Shown piece by piece: positions 36,149-47,482 of a stretch of DNA of 64,000 nt. The stretch spans positions 3,596,001 to 3,660,000 of the forward strand of contig CM059582.1 in assembly GCA_030407085.1 (NCBI GenBank). The letters run 5' to 3'. Below the pieces are notes generated by a model. That model saw nothing but the letters and a program-made list of their open reading frames with translations, did not search any database and had not been told where the DNA came from. Positions within the stretch are counted from its first letter, which is position 1. Each line of letters starts with the position of its first letter. The position numbers and the translations under genes are program-made. This DNA comes from Trichopria drosophilae. Lineage: Eukaryota > Arthropoda > Insecta > Hymenoptera > Diapriidae.

Positions 36149-38175
36149 TCAGCTCCTATTTGATCGAATTACATTCTGAACAAATGCATCCCATCTACGA
36201 TTGAAAATCAGGAAAGCTTTCGCTTTTTCATTTTCATTCATACTACTATAAGTGAGGGAATTCATAGCTAGTACTTTAAGTGATCGAAGATCAGAATTAC
36301 GTGACATCATTCCTAAGAAAGCTTCGTAAAAATCGTAACTTAGTGCTCTTGCACCCCAAAGAGCAGGATCATCGTTGGATACGACAACCGGAAGATTCTC
36401 TGCAAAAAATACACTTGCTGGATGATTTCTCATGTCTTCTACAAGTTTTAGAACTTGGTTGGAAATGGGGCTAACTTCGATAGCTATTTTTCGACGCTGG
36501 ACTTGCTCCATTACTTTTGGATGCTTCAGAAGAGCATATCTGTAATTAAAGATTTTATTAGTTTCATTATATTTTTTCGTTGTATAAACATTTTTTCAAA
36601 CCAAAATAACAACTCATCAGTATACATTTCCATTAAAGTCAAACAATGAGATAGCATTTGATTGCTATCTGTTTATATCTAGCAAATTTGAAGAGATTAA
36701 TATAACAAACAAAATAGAGCCAAAACTTACCCATGGCCAATTCGTTTGGTATTAAGCAAAATTGCGTCGACCAGATTTTCATCAGTTTCCTTTCCGTACC
36801 ATTTCGTTTCACCTGCGTGGAAGAAAAATTGAACACCATTTCCAATGGATTTCAGTTCGGCTGCGTAATTGATAAGAGGATCGCCCTTATCTTCTTGGCC
36901 GACAACGTCAAAACCAGCCACTAGATTTGGAAATGCCTTTTTCAGTTCATTCGTAGTCGCGATGTATTCTCTAGCTTGTTCTAGATTCATTCTCCTCCAA
37001 CGAGAGTATATCAATTTAACTCCCACGAAATCTGGATGAGACTTCATAAATCTGTAGAGTAGAGATTTCGATTTTTAAATCACATTGTCGAGATCAGACT
37101 ATCAAGATTTAAATTTTGAAAATGACTAAATTCATATGTCAACAAATTTCATTTGCACTGTTCCATATTTCTTACCTGTCAATAACTTGTTGATAGATAC
37201 TGGCCACTTGCATAGTTGAGTAGGTAGTTCCATCCAATTCATACAATGAAGAAAACGGTGTTCGGAGTTCAGCATACATGACGTTGTCGTCATAAAGTTC
37301 TTGTAAACCGCGATAGATGACCATCTCGAATACTGGTCTAAATTGAACGCAAGTTATGAAAACATTGTTAGAAATAATTACAACATATACAGCAAACAAA
37401 AATTAAGAATCAACAATAAAGATGTATATTTACCGATAATTTATTATTGGGCCAAGTCGATCAAAAGTAGCTTGAAATTTCGCCCATGTCGAGTCTAAAT
37501 CGGAGTAAATGGTATTCGGGAATTTGGTCAACATATTCAATTGATGTTGGATTTTATCATTAAGTTCGTCTAATTTCTTCGTCGATTTTCTCAATTCCTG
37601 CAAATTTTTCCACTGACATGTTTTGTCAGGCTTCAAGAAGAAACGAAAAGAGAATTGTTCGTTTTGTTCGCAGATGAAAAGGTTAGGTTGATAAGTGATA
37701 TTACTGAAGAGGAACTCAGTAGAAGCAATTGCTTTGTCATGCACATGCAAATCGCCTCCTTTTGGCATTTGACGAATTAATTGGAAAACCTTGGACTGCT
37801 TAATTTCATCTCGTACTCCAATGAAGTTTTGGGATGGTAAAAATAGTTTTGAACCCTTGAATGCTGAAATGCAAATTATGTGTATTGTATAAAATAAGTC
37901 TACTCTTGTATGCCTGCTAAAACAGTTGTTATAATAGTTTGCTACTAACCTGCGTCAATTTCCTTAAATTTTTCACTCATTACGATATCATTGGCTTTTC
38001 GTTCATCACCTTTAAGGACCAAATCACCACCAATTCCCATAGATGCTTCATCCTTCAATATCTGCTCACGGTTCTTGAAATAATCCGACTCTTGGTTTTT
38101 TAAAGGTCCACAAATGCTGTTAACAACCAAAAGAGCCACGATAAACAAACAAATTTGCTTGTTGCCAGACTCCAT
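36149..38175 (-). CDS. Adgf: Secreted adenosine deaminase-related growth factor (ADGF/ADA2), gene 2
   Basis: Five coding exons: 38175-37950, 37863-37434, 37337-37176, 37051-36731 and 36539-36149, all GT/AG, closing at 509 residues. I start at the ATG at 38175 because it gives a clean signal peptide (MESGNKQICLFIVALLVV, cut near residue 22). The in-frame codons upstream lie in probable 5' UTR. The active site is complete: H115/H117 (LHVHDKA), H351/E354 (HAGETKWYG), H379 (KRIGHG) and D436/D437 (SNDDP). The leading motif reads PKGGDLHVH, where the other copies have PKGAVLH. It is closest by eye to gene 3, 3.5 kb upstream, in the C-terminal exon (ISNQ-LKLV-DMRNHPAS-FFAEN). TATAAAAAGG at 38325 is a probable TATA box. 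It should deaminate extracellular adenosine. Confidence 0.93.
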
Positions 38176-38315
38176 CTTAATATTAATTATTCCAAGCGCG
38201 GTGTAAAAATAACTAAATGTACTATTTAATCGAAGAAATATGAGTACCAAACTTTCCAGTCTTACTATTTCCGAAAGAAAGACAGGAAAGTACTCGTTTT
38301 TGGCGAGAAACGTTT

Positions 38316-38325
38316 CCTTTTTATA
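38316..38325 (-). promoter_or_regulatory. TATA box of ADGF gene 2
   Basis: TATAAAAAGG on the minus strand, 150 bases upstream of the ATG. No perfect TCAGT initiator lies 30 bases downstream; the likely start falls near 38294. Confidence 0.45.
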
Positions 38326-41075
38326 CCGGAATTGTAATCGAACCTTGGTATTATATATTTGGTAAGTTAAAATTGAATTCCTAGAATCGATTAAAGTACA
38401 ATTGTGCTAACCGTTTCTATAATCGTAGTCAAGTATGTTCTCTAAATTGATAATGGTATAAAAAATTGTATCAGAGAGCTGTAGATAGAGATTTACTAAA
38501 AAATGAATGGGTAATTCTTTGAAACTCATAAATTATAATTGATTAAGTTTCGAAAGCAATGTATTGTTAACTATTAGACAATGTCATTTTTCCTTCGTTT
38601 CCTGACATTCATAGCCTTCCTTGTTTAATTGTATGCTTTCTATGTATAAATTAGTTTATCGACAATTTGTAATAAGTAAGATAATGTATTAAAGCCTTTT
38701 GTTCTTTTTAAGGACAGAATATTAGTGAAATATACATTATGTGGTAATATTTGGTACAAACTCCAATTGTATGAAAATCAAGGCAATACAAAAATGTAGT
38801 CGTGATTCAGAAGACCACAGTACTCAAGAAATAAAATTTTTATTGAATAATTTTCGGCGCTATAACCGCAAAACGCAGTTTTTAAAGACAGTTTGCGGTC
38901 CATTAAAAGACATTTTACGGAGTACATTTTGCTCTGAAAAAGTAACCCTTTCGAAAACATATTTTAATCATATTTCCTATATTTTATTCGTATTTTATTA
39001 TGAACAAGCGATTCTTTGCAAAACTAGAAATTCTGTTCAGTAGGTTGTTGGTTTAAAAAATGACATCTCTGTTTGCATATTTTATATGCAGTATTGAAAT
39101 AGGCACTCTTGAAAAGATGATAGAGATATACAAGCTATCTCACATTTATTTTAATCTTAATGTAAACTGGACATAAAACACAAAAGAATATTTTGATCAC
39201 TTAAAATTTACTGCTTTTTAAGTTTTTGTACGTAGGGAACTTAAATAATGGAGCGTCAGAATAATGTACCAGGCCTATATGAGACGAATATTGTAGAAAA
39301 TTATAGATCTACATTTTTACTCACTGAAATATGTTTTTATTTTCAATTTTAGGAACTGTATTATTTTGTATTCTAATTTTCTCTTAATCATAGAAGGAAA
39401 AAAATATTATGAAGTAATTTATGTATACTTATCAACTATTTTTGTCTTCAATTTATAAAGTGATGTAATTTGTACGTAAACGCGTATAACAATTCATCAC
39501 TTTTTACATCTACTACCACATGTAGAAAATTAAAACGGAAAAATAATCTAAATATTGTATGCACAAAATTTGTCTTAATTTCGAATACTTGCAAGTAAAT
39601 ACGTACTTGACGTTAGGACAGATTATCTTAAAATAAGTCAGATTTACCAAAACGAAGAAACATTTTTTGAAAATAAAAACATATTATATTATTACGATTA
39701 AAGTAAATCTTTCTACTTGCGACTATTCAAATAAATATTTACTTGGAATACGGAATTCTTTTTAATGCATTAACTTTATATACAGCATAACGCATAAATA
39801 GATTCAAAATACTATGCAGACACTAAAATCTATAAAATCTGTACGAATTGTAGGACATTTTTTTTAATTAAACTATGATAAACCTGTATAGTCTAGCTAA
39901 ATATAATTAAACTCGTTTGTTTAACGATGCACATATTATAACTTTGTTGTAATGGTGAAATTATTAACATGAATGATTTTAAAACAGATCTAAATATTCG
40001 AATAACAGAACAATATTATGTGTCTTGTCTACTATAAAAAGTAGTTAATTTAAATAATATTAAAGACATATTTTAAAAAAATTTGTATATAATAAGGGTC
40101 TTTGTGATTATTTAAAAATTTGTTATTTACATGCATATAATATAACTATGTTTTAAGCATATTAAAAACCCGCGATGATTTTTCGACCGAATTCGGTCCT
40201 CTTTAGGATATATTTATAGTCTATTATCATTGTGATTTAACATCCGTAATTAAATTTAGTAAATATTTTTAAAATATTATATAAACTTAATTGTTCATAA
40301 TTATGTGACGAAGTAAATGATTGAAAAAATCTTAATCTTCTTAATTGGTATATCTAGATTTATGAGATAGTGTGTGTATAATTAACTCATCCATTAACTA
40401 GTTGACAAAATCGTAACAAGTTTTATATTGCGTCAGTCTCTAGTAAAATTAAATACACTGAATTGTTATCGCTCCACGACTATTATCTACGAGTGTTACT
40501 TTCAACTATTATTTTCTTTTCATCTTTTATATGCCATAGACTTTAAATAGATTGTTTTTCTCAAGCGGATAAAGATGCAGATTATTATTTTCAAAAATGA
40601 AATGCCCATAAACCAAAATTCTTTTATATTTTGACTATACGAACTATGCATGGAAAGTTGAATTATTTTTAATACATGTCACTAATTTATATGACAATAT
40701 TCTAAACATTAAATGCTGAATTAAAGTGCTAAATTAAGATGAAGTTTAAAACGTGTCATTGAACTAAAAAGAAAAAAACGACATTTGAGGGAAACCTCAT
40801 TATCGTCTTTTATTTCACGGTCAAAGAATCATTATACAAAATAATTTTAGCACGTACGAGTATAATCTAGTTTTAGTACTCCCCTGCCAAGATACTATAG
40901 ACACATCTCGTCGATAACATTCCTTCCGAAGAAAATATTAATTATTAAAATACGTGGTGAAGATAAAGAAATTTTCAATTTATTGCGGGGTCCTACGAAC
41001 TTGTGAATATATTTTGAAGGTTTAATCTGTGGCCATAAATGCACGTAGAATCCATAAAAAGAATCAAATATTTTT
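38326..41075. other. Intergenic between ADGF genes 2 and 3
   Basis: AT-rich with no supported gene. Further decayed ADGF exons were looked for between 38.4 and 41.0 kb. None was convincing apart from the fragment at 41076-41239. Confidence 0.35.
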
Positions 41076-41239
41076 GACAAATGGTCGACAGGAGACTCAA
41101 AATCAACATTCTAGTCGTATAAAAATAATACACAATCTTGGAAATCTATTTTCAATGTTTTCTATCTTACTCCAAGAATAGTTAGACTCTCTCTTAAAAT
41201 TTGTCTGCTTCTCGCCCTTTGTATGAACGATAATTCCTC
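41076..41239 (-). pseudogene. Relic promoter and first exon of a lost ADGF copy
   Basis: This stretch aligns along its length with the start of ADGF gene 3 (43622-43779). Shared landmarks in order (plus strand) are GACTCAA-ATCAA (signal-peptide codons), TCTA-CTTACTC-AAG (leader), AGACTCT/ACACTCT plus CTTAAA, and TCTGCT-CTCG-CCTTT-TAT at the TATA position (here GTATGA instead of TATATA). The signal-peptide frame is disrupted and no downstream exon is recognisable. It lies between genes 3 and 2 in the same orientation, as expected of a decayed tandem duplicate. Confidence 0.6.
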
Positions 41240-41645
41240 AACAATTCCTAATAGTTCTTAAACATAAAAAAATTAGTCTAAGAGTTTTCTATTATGTTCC
41301 GACTGATTGTAAGCAGCAACATACATGAAAAAATTCTAACATAATCGTTAGGGATTTCTATAACAACTGCATAAAAGTATATTACCTCTAAGAACCTTAA
41401 ATTCATGGATAGATACATAGGGAACACTAGAGTACCGAAGGTTTGAGGACGACAAATTTATTTAATTGTTTGGAATCTTTTGCTTCAACGATGTTACAGA
41501 CAGAGACTTTAATGCATGTCGATGCTCTTATTCAGACTTTCGAAGTTATAAGAAAATGTTTTTTTGAAAATTGTGTTAAGATCATTGTTTAAAACAAATA
41601 AATTATTGATTTTCATCAGGTTTTACTTTAATACGAGTATTAATC

Positions 41646-41651
41646 TTTAAT
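41646..41651 (-). terminator. Variant polyadenylation signal (ATTAAA) of ADGF gene 3
   Basis: ATTAAA on the minus strand about 55 bases beyond the stop codon. It is the nearest candidate; no AATAAA lies closer. Confidence 0.35.
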
Positions 41652-41703
41652 AAGAACCTCCACTATTTTTAAATTATAAATAGGATAATAATACAGTTGA
41701 TAA

Positions 41704-43668
41704 TCAGTCGAAATCAAAGTTTTCGACAAATTTTTTCCACTGTTTCTCGAACATTGCGAATGATTTGATCTTTTCTTGTGGGTCCATGCTGCTGTATTCA
41801 ATGGAATTAATTGCCAGAGTTTTAAGCGACCTTAAATCAGAATTGTATGCCATCATTCCCATGAAAACTTCATAGAAATCATAGCTTAATCCTTTTGCAC
41901 CCCAAACAGTCGGGTTATCATTGGAAATAACAATCGGAAAATTTTCAGCGAAGAACAAACTCGCAGGATGATTTCTCATGTCGCCTACGAGTTTCAGCAT
42001 TTGATTCGAAATTGAGTTTACTTCAACTGCTAACTTTCTATGCTGAATTTGCTCCATAACCTTCGGATGCTTCAAAAGAGCCGACCTTGAACAAAAAATA
42101 TGCATATATAATATTATATACAACACAAGTAAGTCAAAATATTATTTTTCCATATCTCAATTTTTGCCAAGAGAAATGTAAAAATTCCCGCTATCAAACT
42201 TGAGAGGTTAACTGGATAAATATGCGACATGTAAAATTACCAGTAGAATTGTCAAAGTTCTCACTGAAATTTCAATTGGCTGAAATTTGGATATGAAAAA
42301 TATTCAATTTAATTTTCATATTAAAATGTTGTAATATTCTTACTCATAACTGATTCTCTTGGCATTTAGCAAAACTGCATCGATCAAATTATCGTCAGAA
42401 CCCCAACCACCTTCTGAAGCATGCAGAAATAGCTGAATACCATGATCAGTAGACCTCAGTTCGTTAACAAAATGTGCAAGAGCATTTCCTGGTTCCTCGT
42501 CGTTTATTAAATCAAAACCAGCTATTAATTCTGGATAAATTCTTTTCAAGCGTTGGATGGTTTTCAAGTTTTCATTAAACTGTTCTCCAGTCAAATTTTT
42601 GTGTCGAGAATAGATCAATTTTATCCCCACGAAGTCAGGATGATATTTTATGAACCTTTCGAGAAAAATTAAATTAAAAAGAATAATGATTTAACTTTGA
42701 TAAAAAGACCTACCGATTAATGATGCGTTCGTAAATCTCCATAACCTTCATAACACCGTGCCTTGTTCCATTAAGTTCGTATAAAGATGATAACGGTGAA
42801 CGAATTTCAGCGTACATAATATTATCGTCGTAGAGTTCCTGCAAGCCCTGATATATGTACATCTCGAAAACTGGCCTAAAATATAAATAATACAAACATT
42901 AGAATTAACCATTACAAAAGAATTCATTTCAGTTATCTTTATACTGACCTATAAGTTAATAACGGTCCAAGAGTCTCAAAAATGTTTTGCAATTTATCCC
43001 AACTTTTGTGAACATCCGGATATTCAGTATTTGGATGTTTCGTTAACATGCTCAATTGCTGATAAATTTTGGCATTTAAAGCTGGCGCTTTTTCTTTAGA
43101 TCTCCTTAAAATACGAAGATTCTGCCAGTCGCAGTCGTTTTTAGGATATTGAAGAAATCGAAAAGATAAGACACCATTTTTATCACAAATAAACAGATGA
43201 GGCTGGTAAGTGATATTCTTAAAAAGAAATTCCATCGATGTCATTGTCTTATCATGAATATGTAAAACAGCCCCTTTCGGCATTTTTTTAATGATTTGGA
43301 AAACCGTTGATTTGTCTATCGCATTTTTTGCTTGCATAAAGTTTTGTGATGCAGGAAATTCCTTTGGATTTTTATGCGCTGGATATGCACAACAAATTTT
43401 AAGTGACTTTCAATACTTATACAACAAGTTTAAAAAACTCACCTTCTTCGAGCTCATTATATTTCGCGTTCATTAAAGCGTTATTCACCGGCATATCATC
43501 GTTACTAAGTGTGAAATTCCCTCCAATCGCCATGTAGATTTCGTCCTGTATCAGTTTCCGACGAACATTCCAATATTCTTCTATGTCACTTAATTTCGGG
43601 GAAACTACACGTCCTTCTAATGCCAAAATGTTAACCAGCAGACTCAACATCAAGAACGACATCATCAT
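41704..43668 (-). CDS. Adgf: ADGF/ADA2-family protein, gene 3: predicted catalytically dead
   Basis: Five coding exons: 43668-43443, 43378-42949, 42875-42714, 42655-42344 and 42085-41704, all with usable GT/AG sites, closing at 503 residues with no internal stop. A signal peptide (residues 1-19) is present. The first zinc pair is kept (H115/H117, LHIHDKT), but the rest of the centre is altered. HAGE is HASE (G353S) and the following TNWYG is GGWGS with a three-codon deletion. KRIGHG is KRISYE, so the catalytic His is Y376. SNDDP is SNDNP, so the second Asp, which contacts the purine, is N434. The conserved PISNQ is SISNQ. In ADA-type enzymes the RIGHG His and both DDP aspartates are needed for turnover. 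The open frame and intact splicing argue against a simple pseudogene, so it may act as a non-enzymatic adenosine binder, growth factor or receptor ligand. It carries the strongest TATA box of the array. Confidence 0.9.
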
Positions 43669-43750
43669 ATGAAAACAAAACTCTTTCCAATTATTTCTAC
43701 CTTACTCTAAGTGTGTTACACTCTAACTTAAACATTTTTCTGCTCATCGA

Positions 43751-43760
43751 CCTTTATATA
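43751..43760 (-). promoter_or_regulatory. TATA box of ADGF gene 3
   Basis: TATATAAAGG on the minus strand, 92 bases upstream of the first ATG, placing transcription start near 43730. The same region has a decayed duplicate at 41076-41239. Confidence 0.5.
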
Positions 43761-43779
43761 GACGACCATTCCCTACTTC

Positions 43780-46559
43780 CTTTCTGTCTTCTTCATGTTC
43801 ATTAGGAATTACGGTAGAAGTACTGCCTGTTGTACTATTTGCGACCAACAATTCCGAGTGGAACTATACATTACAGAGCATTTTAAGTAAGCATACTTGG
43901 GATATACACAAGACCTTTCCGGATGCAGAAAATTTATGCTAAATAAAAATGCGTTAGGGCGTTATTAAACGAGGAGTAATGCATTATATGCCCTGACGTG
44001 TATCATCTCCTGTGTATTTATAACAAACACATGTTATAGCCCATCATAACATTTTCATTCAATACGAACTGATTATTTTTATTTCTTCTTTGTTTAATAA
44101 ACACTGTTCAAGTCCAAGTAAGGGGCTACAATGCTGTTAAGGGACCCTTAATTAAGACGTGGAAAATGTCAAATGATATTTTTGTTAGAAATGTAAAATG
44201 AACTTTTTTGGAAACGCGGTTCATTGCATCAAATAATAATTGGGATTTACGTATCAATTTTTTTCACGCAAACATATTTAAATATGAGCAGAAATATCTT
44301 CAAGCTGTTTGAACGATAAATGAGGCGTCTACCATACGCCCTCCGTGATCAGCCTCTGATTACGATTATGCCTTATCAGGAGTTAACGAGTGAGTCTGAT
44401 CATGGCCTGCTCAAGATTCAATAAGGCATATCTTACAAGGCATTCATTTTTGGTGCTTGATAAGATGCCTAATGATGTCGTGACTAGCAATTCATAAGCT
44501 ATTGAAGAAGTAAATCAATCATGTTTATTCAAAATTATAATTAAATAATTACGATTGCAAGTTTGAAATATAAGTGTAATTAATGGTTCGCATTATTAAA
44601 TTAAGAAACTAATATTTTCGCATAATTCAAATCTTTCTTATTTTCTTGACTGGTTTAAAATAAATTTTAAATGATAATTCGTAGCATTTTCTGATCACGT
44701 ATGTTACGATAGATAATTAATCAAATAAATAAGTAAACAGACGTAACTGTGATTTTAGTTGTAAAACTATGTTTTTATAGTCAGAACGTTCATTCTTCAT
44801 TGAAATGTTGCTAAAAGGCTACGTTGCGGTTTTGATTTGCAATATATAATGAAAAATATTACTTATTTTTACAAATTCAAAATTAATTATTGCGCCCAGA
44901 GCAAGAATGTCATTATCTTTCTGATTTTTTTCCATTTTGTACCCAAGTAGTGGTCAAGTTAAAAAATTTACATATATAAAGATTTAATGTGCTAGACAAA
45001 AAGTGAGATCAAAATTACGTCTGTTTACGCATACTTACTTATTTGCTTACTTATTTTTTTACTAGTTTAGTTACCTATCGTATCATACATAACCGAAAAT
45101 TACAACCATTGTCATTCTACTATTATTATTTTATATAAAAATCGATGATTAATAGTTATTTCAATAAAAATTTCATATTGAGATGTACTGTATTGTATGC
45201 AGTCAACGAAATTTGAGAGTCACTCCCGACAGAGATTTGTGAAGAGTAGGTTATAAGAAACTTGATCAAGCACTTTTGTCTGCAACGAAAAGTAACGAAA
45301 TGTCATTAGCATTAATTACTTGGAAACCTCGTGAATACATTTATAGATGTATGGACATTTATTCGTTTCAATAAAAAAAAGAGTCTTTTTAACGTTCGCT
45401 ATTCCTTGTACAAGAAAAATCAGTATTTAATAAAAATACTAATAATTCTCCAAAAGAAAGATCCTTTATGTCACGAAATACATTGTATTTCGAAAAAAAA
45501 ACATTTTAAAAAATGAAACCTGTTAAAAACTCATTTGCTAAATCTGTCAATATATATTTTCTATGTATATACATTTAGATGTCCAAAATAATATGAATAT
45601 CACATCATCAAACATAATTACTCTATACTCTTCTATTAAAAAACGACATTTCAAAAAGTGAAAATTTTTTGTGCGGGATATTGTACTCTTTTTCTGTTGG
45701 CCGTGGATTTACTGAGATTTATTTTTTCGAGTCAATCTAAAAAATGTTTAATGAAAAATTTATGCTGAGAAAATTTTCCTTTGAGAAGTCCTCACAGTGC
45801 CTAATATCAGTGGGATATGCTTCGAACATGAAGAGGTTTTCTGCATTTTAATGAAATAATTAGAATACCTGTACAAAAAATTGCCATATCGATAAGGAAT
45901 TATATGTAGAGGTATTGTCATTAAAATGTTGAAAACTTCCTCATTTTCCGTTATAACGGTCACGTTTTAGTATCTATATGGTATCAAGTCTACGATTAGC
46001 CGAAGAAATGATATAGAATACAAAATATTAGCAATGGTGTATTTCGCATGGAAAATTGCACTTCTTTGAAAAAAAAGTAGCCTAAAAACTACCCTTCATT
46101 TATTTTAATTGAAGAAAATGAGGGGTAGGACATTGTTTTTCTGGTTTCTAAATGGCATAAATCGATAGAGCGCCCTAGAAAATAGTGGACTATGGCTTTG
46201 GCGATTTTTTTAGGAGCTGAAAATATATAATAATCCGTCTTTGAACAATGACGGACACTTTGGTACGAAATGGGTTAACGTGTACATGTACAACGTTTTT
46301 TCATGAAGTTTGACACTATATTTTTGCATTTAAACTTCACTACAATAATTTGTCACTAGTAATTTCTTATTGCCCAAGATCCGCTCTTTCCAATTTCCAA
46401 CATTTTTTTTGTTTAAAACTGAAATTTTTTCGTTTTATTTTTAATTAGTCGAATTTTCTCATGGGTAATGGCATTAGCAAACCTCTAAAAGTAACGAATA
46501 TCGTGTCAAAAATGAATTTGATAAAAGATATTTGCGAAAACAAAAATTCAAAATAGAGG
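43780..46559. other. Intergenic between ADGF genes 3 and 4
   Basis: AT-rich, no gene recognised. A slightly GC-richer patch at 44310-44480 holds GCCTTATCAGG and its rough inverse ATAAGGCATATC, likely a decayed inverted repeat. Confidence 0.35.
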
Positions 46560-46880
46560 ACAGAAAATGCCGATATAAATTTTTAAATACTCAAAACTCA
46601 ATAGCGACTCCAAAAATTCCTATATGATATGTATCAAGTCAATCCAATCAACTTTAAACATTTTTGTTCGCCATATTCGAAAGGCCATTTCTTGTTTTCA
46701 ATAAATGATTGCAGGTTCGTAATCAGAGTCGTCAAGAACATTTCGCTACCAAGATTCTTAAAAATTCATATGATATACCAATACTTCATATCAAATATTT
46801 CCGGACAAATTCGTCCGCCATATTGGATTTTTGAAATCGGATTTTATATTCAGTGACCCCAAAAACTCCCCAAGTAACAA
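46560..46880 (+). repeat. Dispersed repeat, copy B
   Basis: Contains GGTTCGTAATCAGAGTC, CGTCCGCCATATTGGATTTT, GAAATCGGATTTT and CAGTGACCCCAAAAAC. The same ordered pattern is seen on the minus strand at 10180-10335 and at 61205-61460. At least two subunits recur inside this copy. Non-coding. Confidence 0.6.
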
Positions 46881-47426
46881 ATTTCAGATAAATCCCACAG
46901 AAAGAAAAACAGCACGGTCTGGCGAGCGAGTTCTTTTAGGAAAGTCAACTTTTTGGAAGAACCAGTCAGCAGATTTTTTTTAAACTAATCCTTTTTGAAA
47001 AAGATGTGGAGCTTGATTTCTTAATTTTATTTTCTTTTGTACCAGAAAATTAAGACATATTAAAAAGCCGAAACTGAAAAACATTGTTCTCTTTACAATA
47101 TGCCAGATTTTATACTTGTCGGATTTCTGACTGCCAGTTTTATAAAAAGCGCTAGGTTCGAAAATTGAAAATAAAAAAAAAAGAATATGTTCAATACAGA
47201 TTGAAGGAAAAATTACGAAAACATAGGTTACGTAAACCGGAATAAAATATGACAGATTGATCGGGAATTTTCGGTTTCGACTCGTTAAGGGTCACAGTCG
47301 CTTTATTTATATGGTAATTTTACCACGACCATTATTAATTATCTGCTGCAGTAGGATTCTAAAAGTTTCAACATTTCAATACACAATAATTTTTAACCAT
47401 CATTTTATATTTAAACGGAGTCAAAA

Positions 47427-47432
47427 TTTATT
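47427..47432 (-). terminator. Polyadenylation signal of ADGF gene 4
   Basis: AATAAA on the minus strand about 50 bases beyond the stop codon at 47483. Confidence 0.5.
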
Positions 47433-47482
47433 ACAAAATAAAAAAGTTACTTAACACTCAAACTATATAAAAAAGTTCTCAT

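Noticed and set aside
40895..41080. Minus-strand 61-codon frame next to the ADGF relic
   Set aside because: It starts where the relic first exon would continue, but its residues do not align convincingly with any ADGF first exon, so it was not called as coding.
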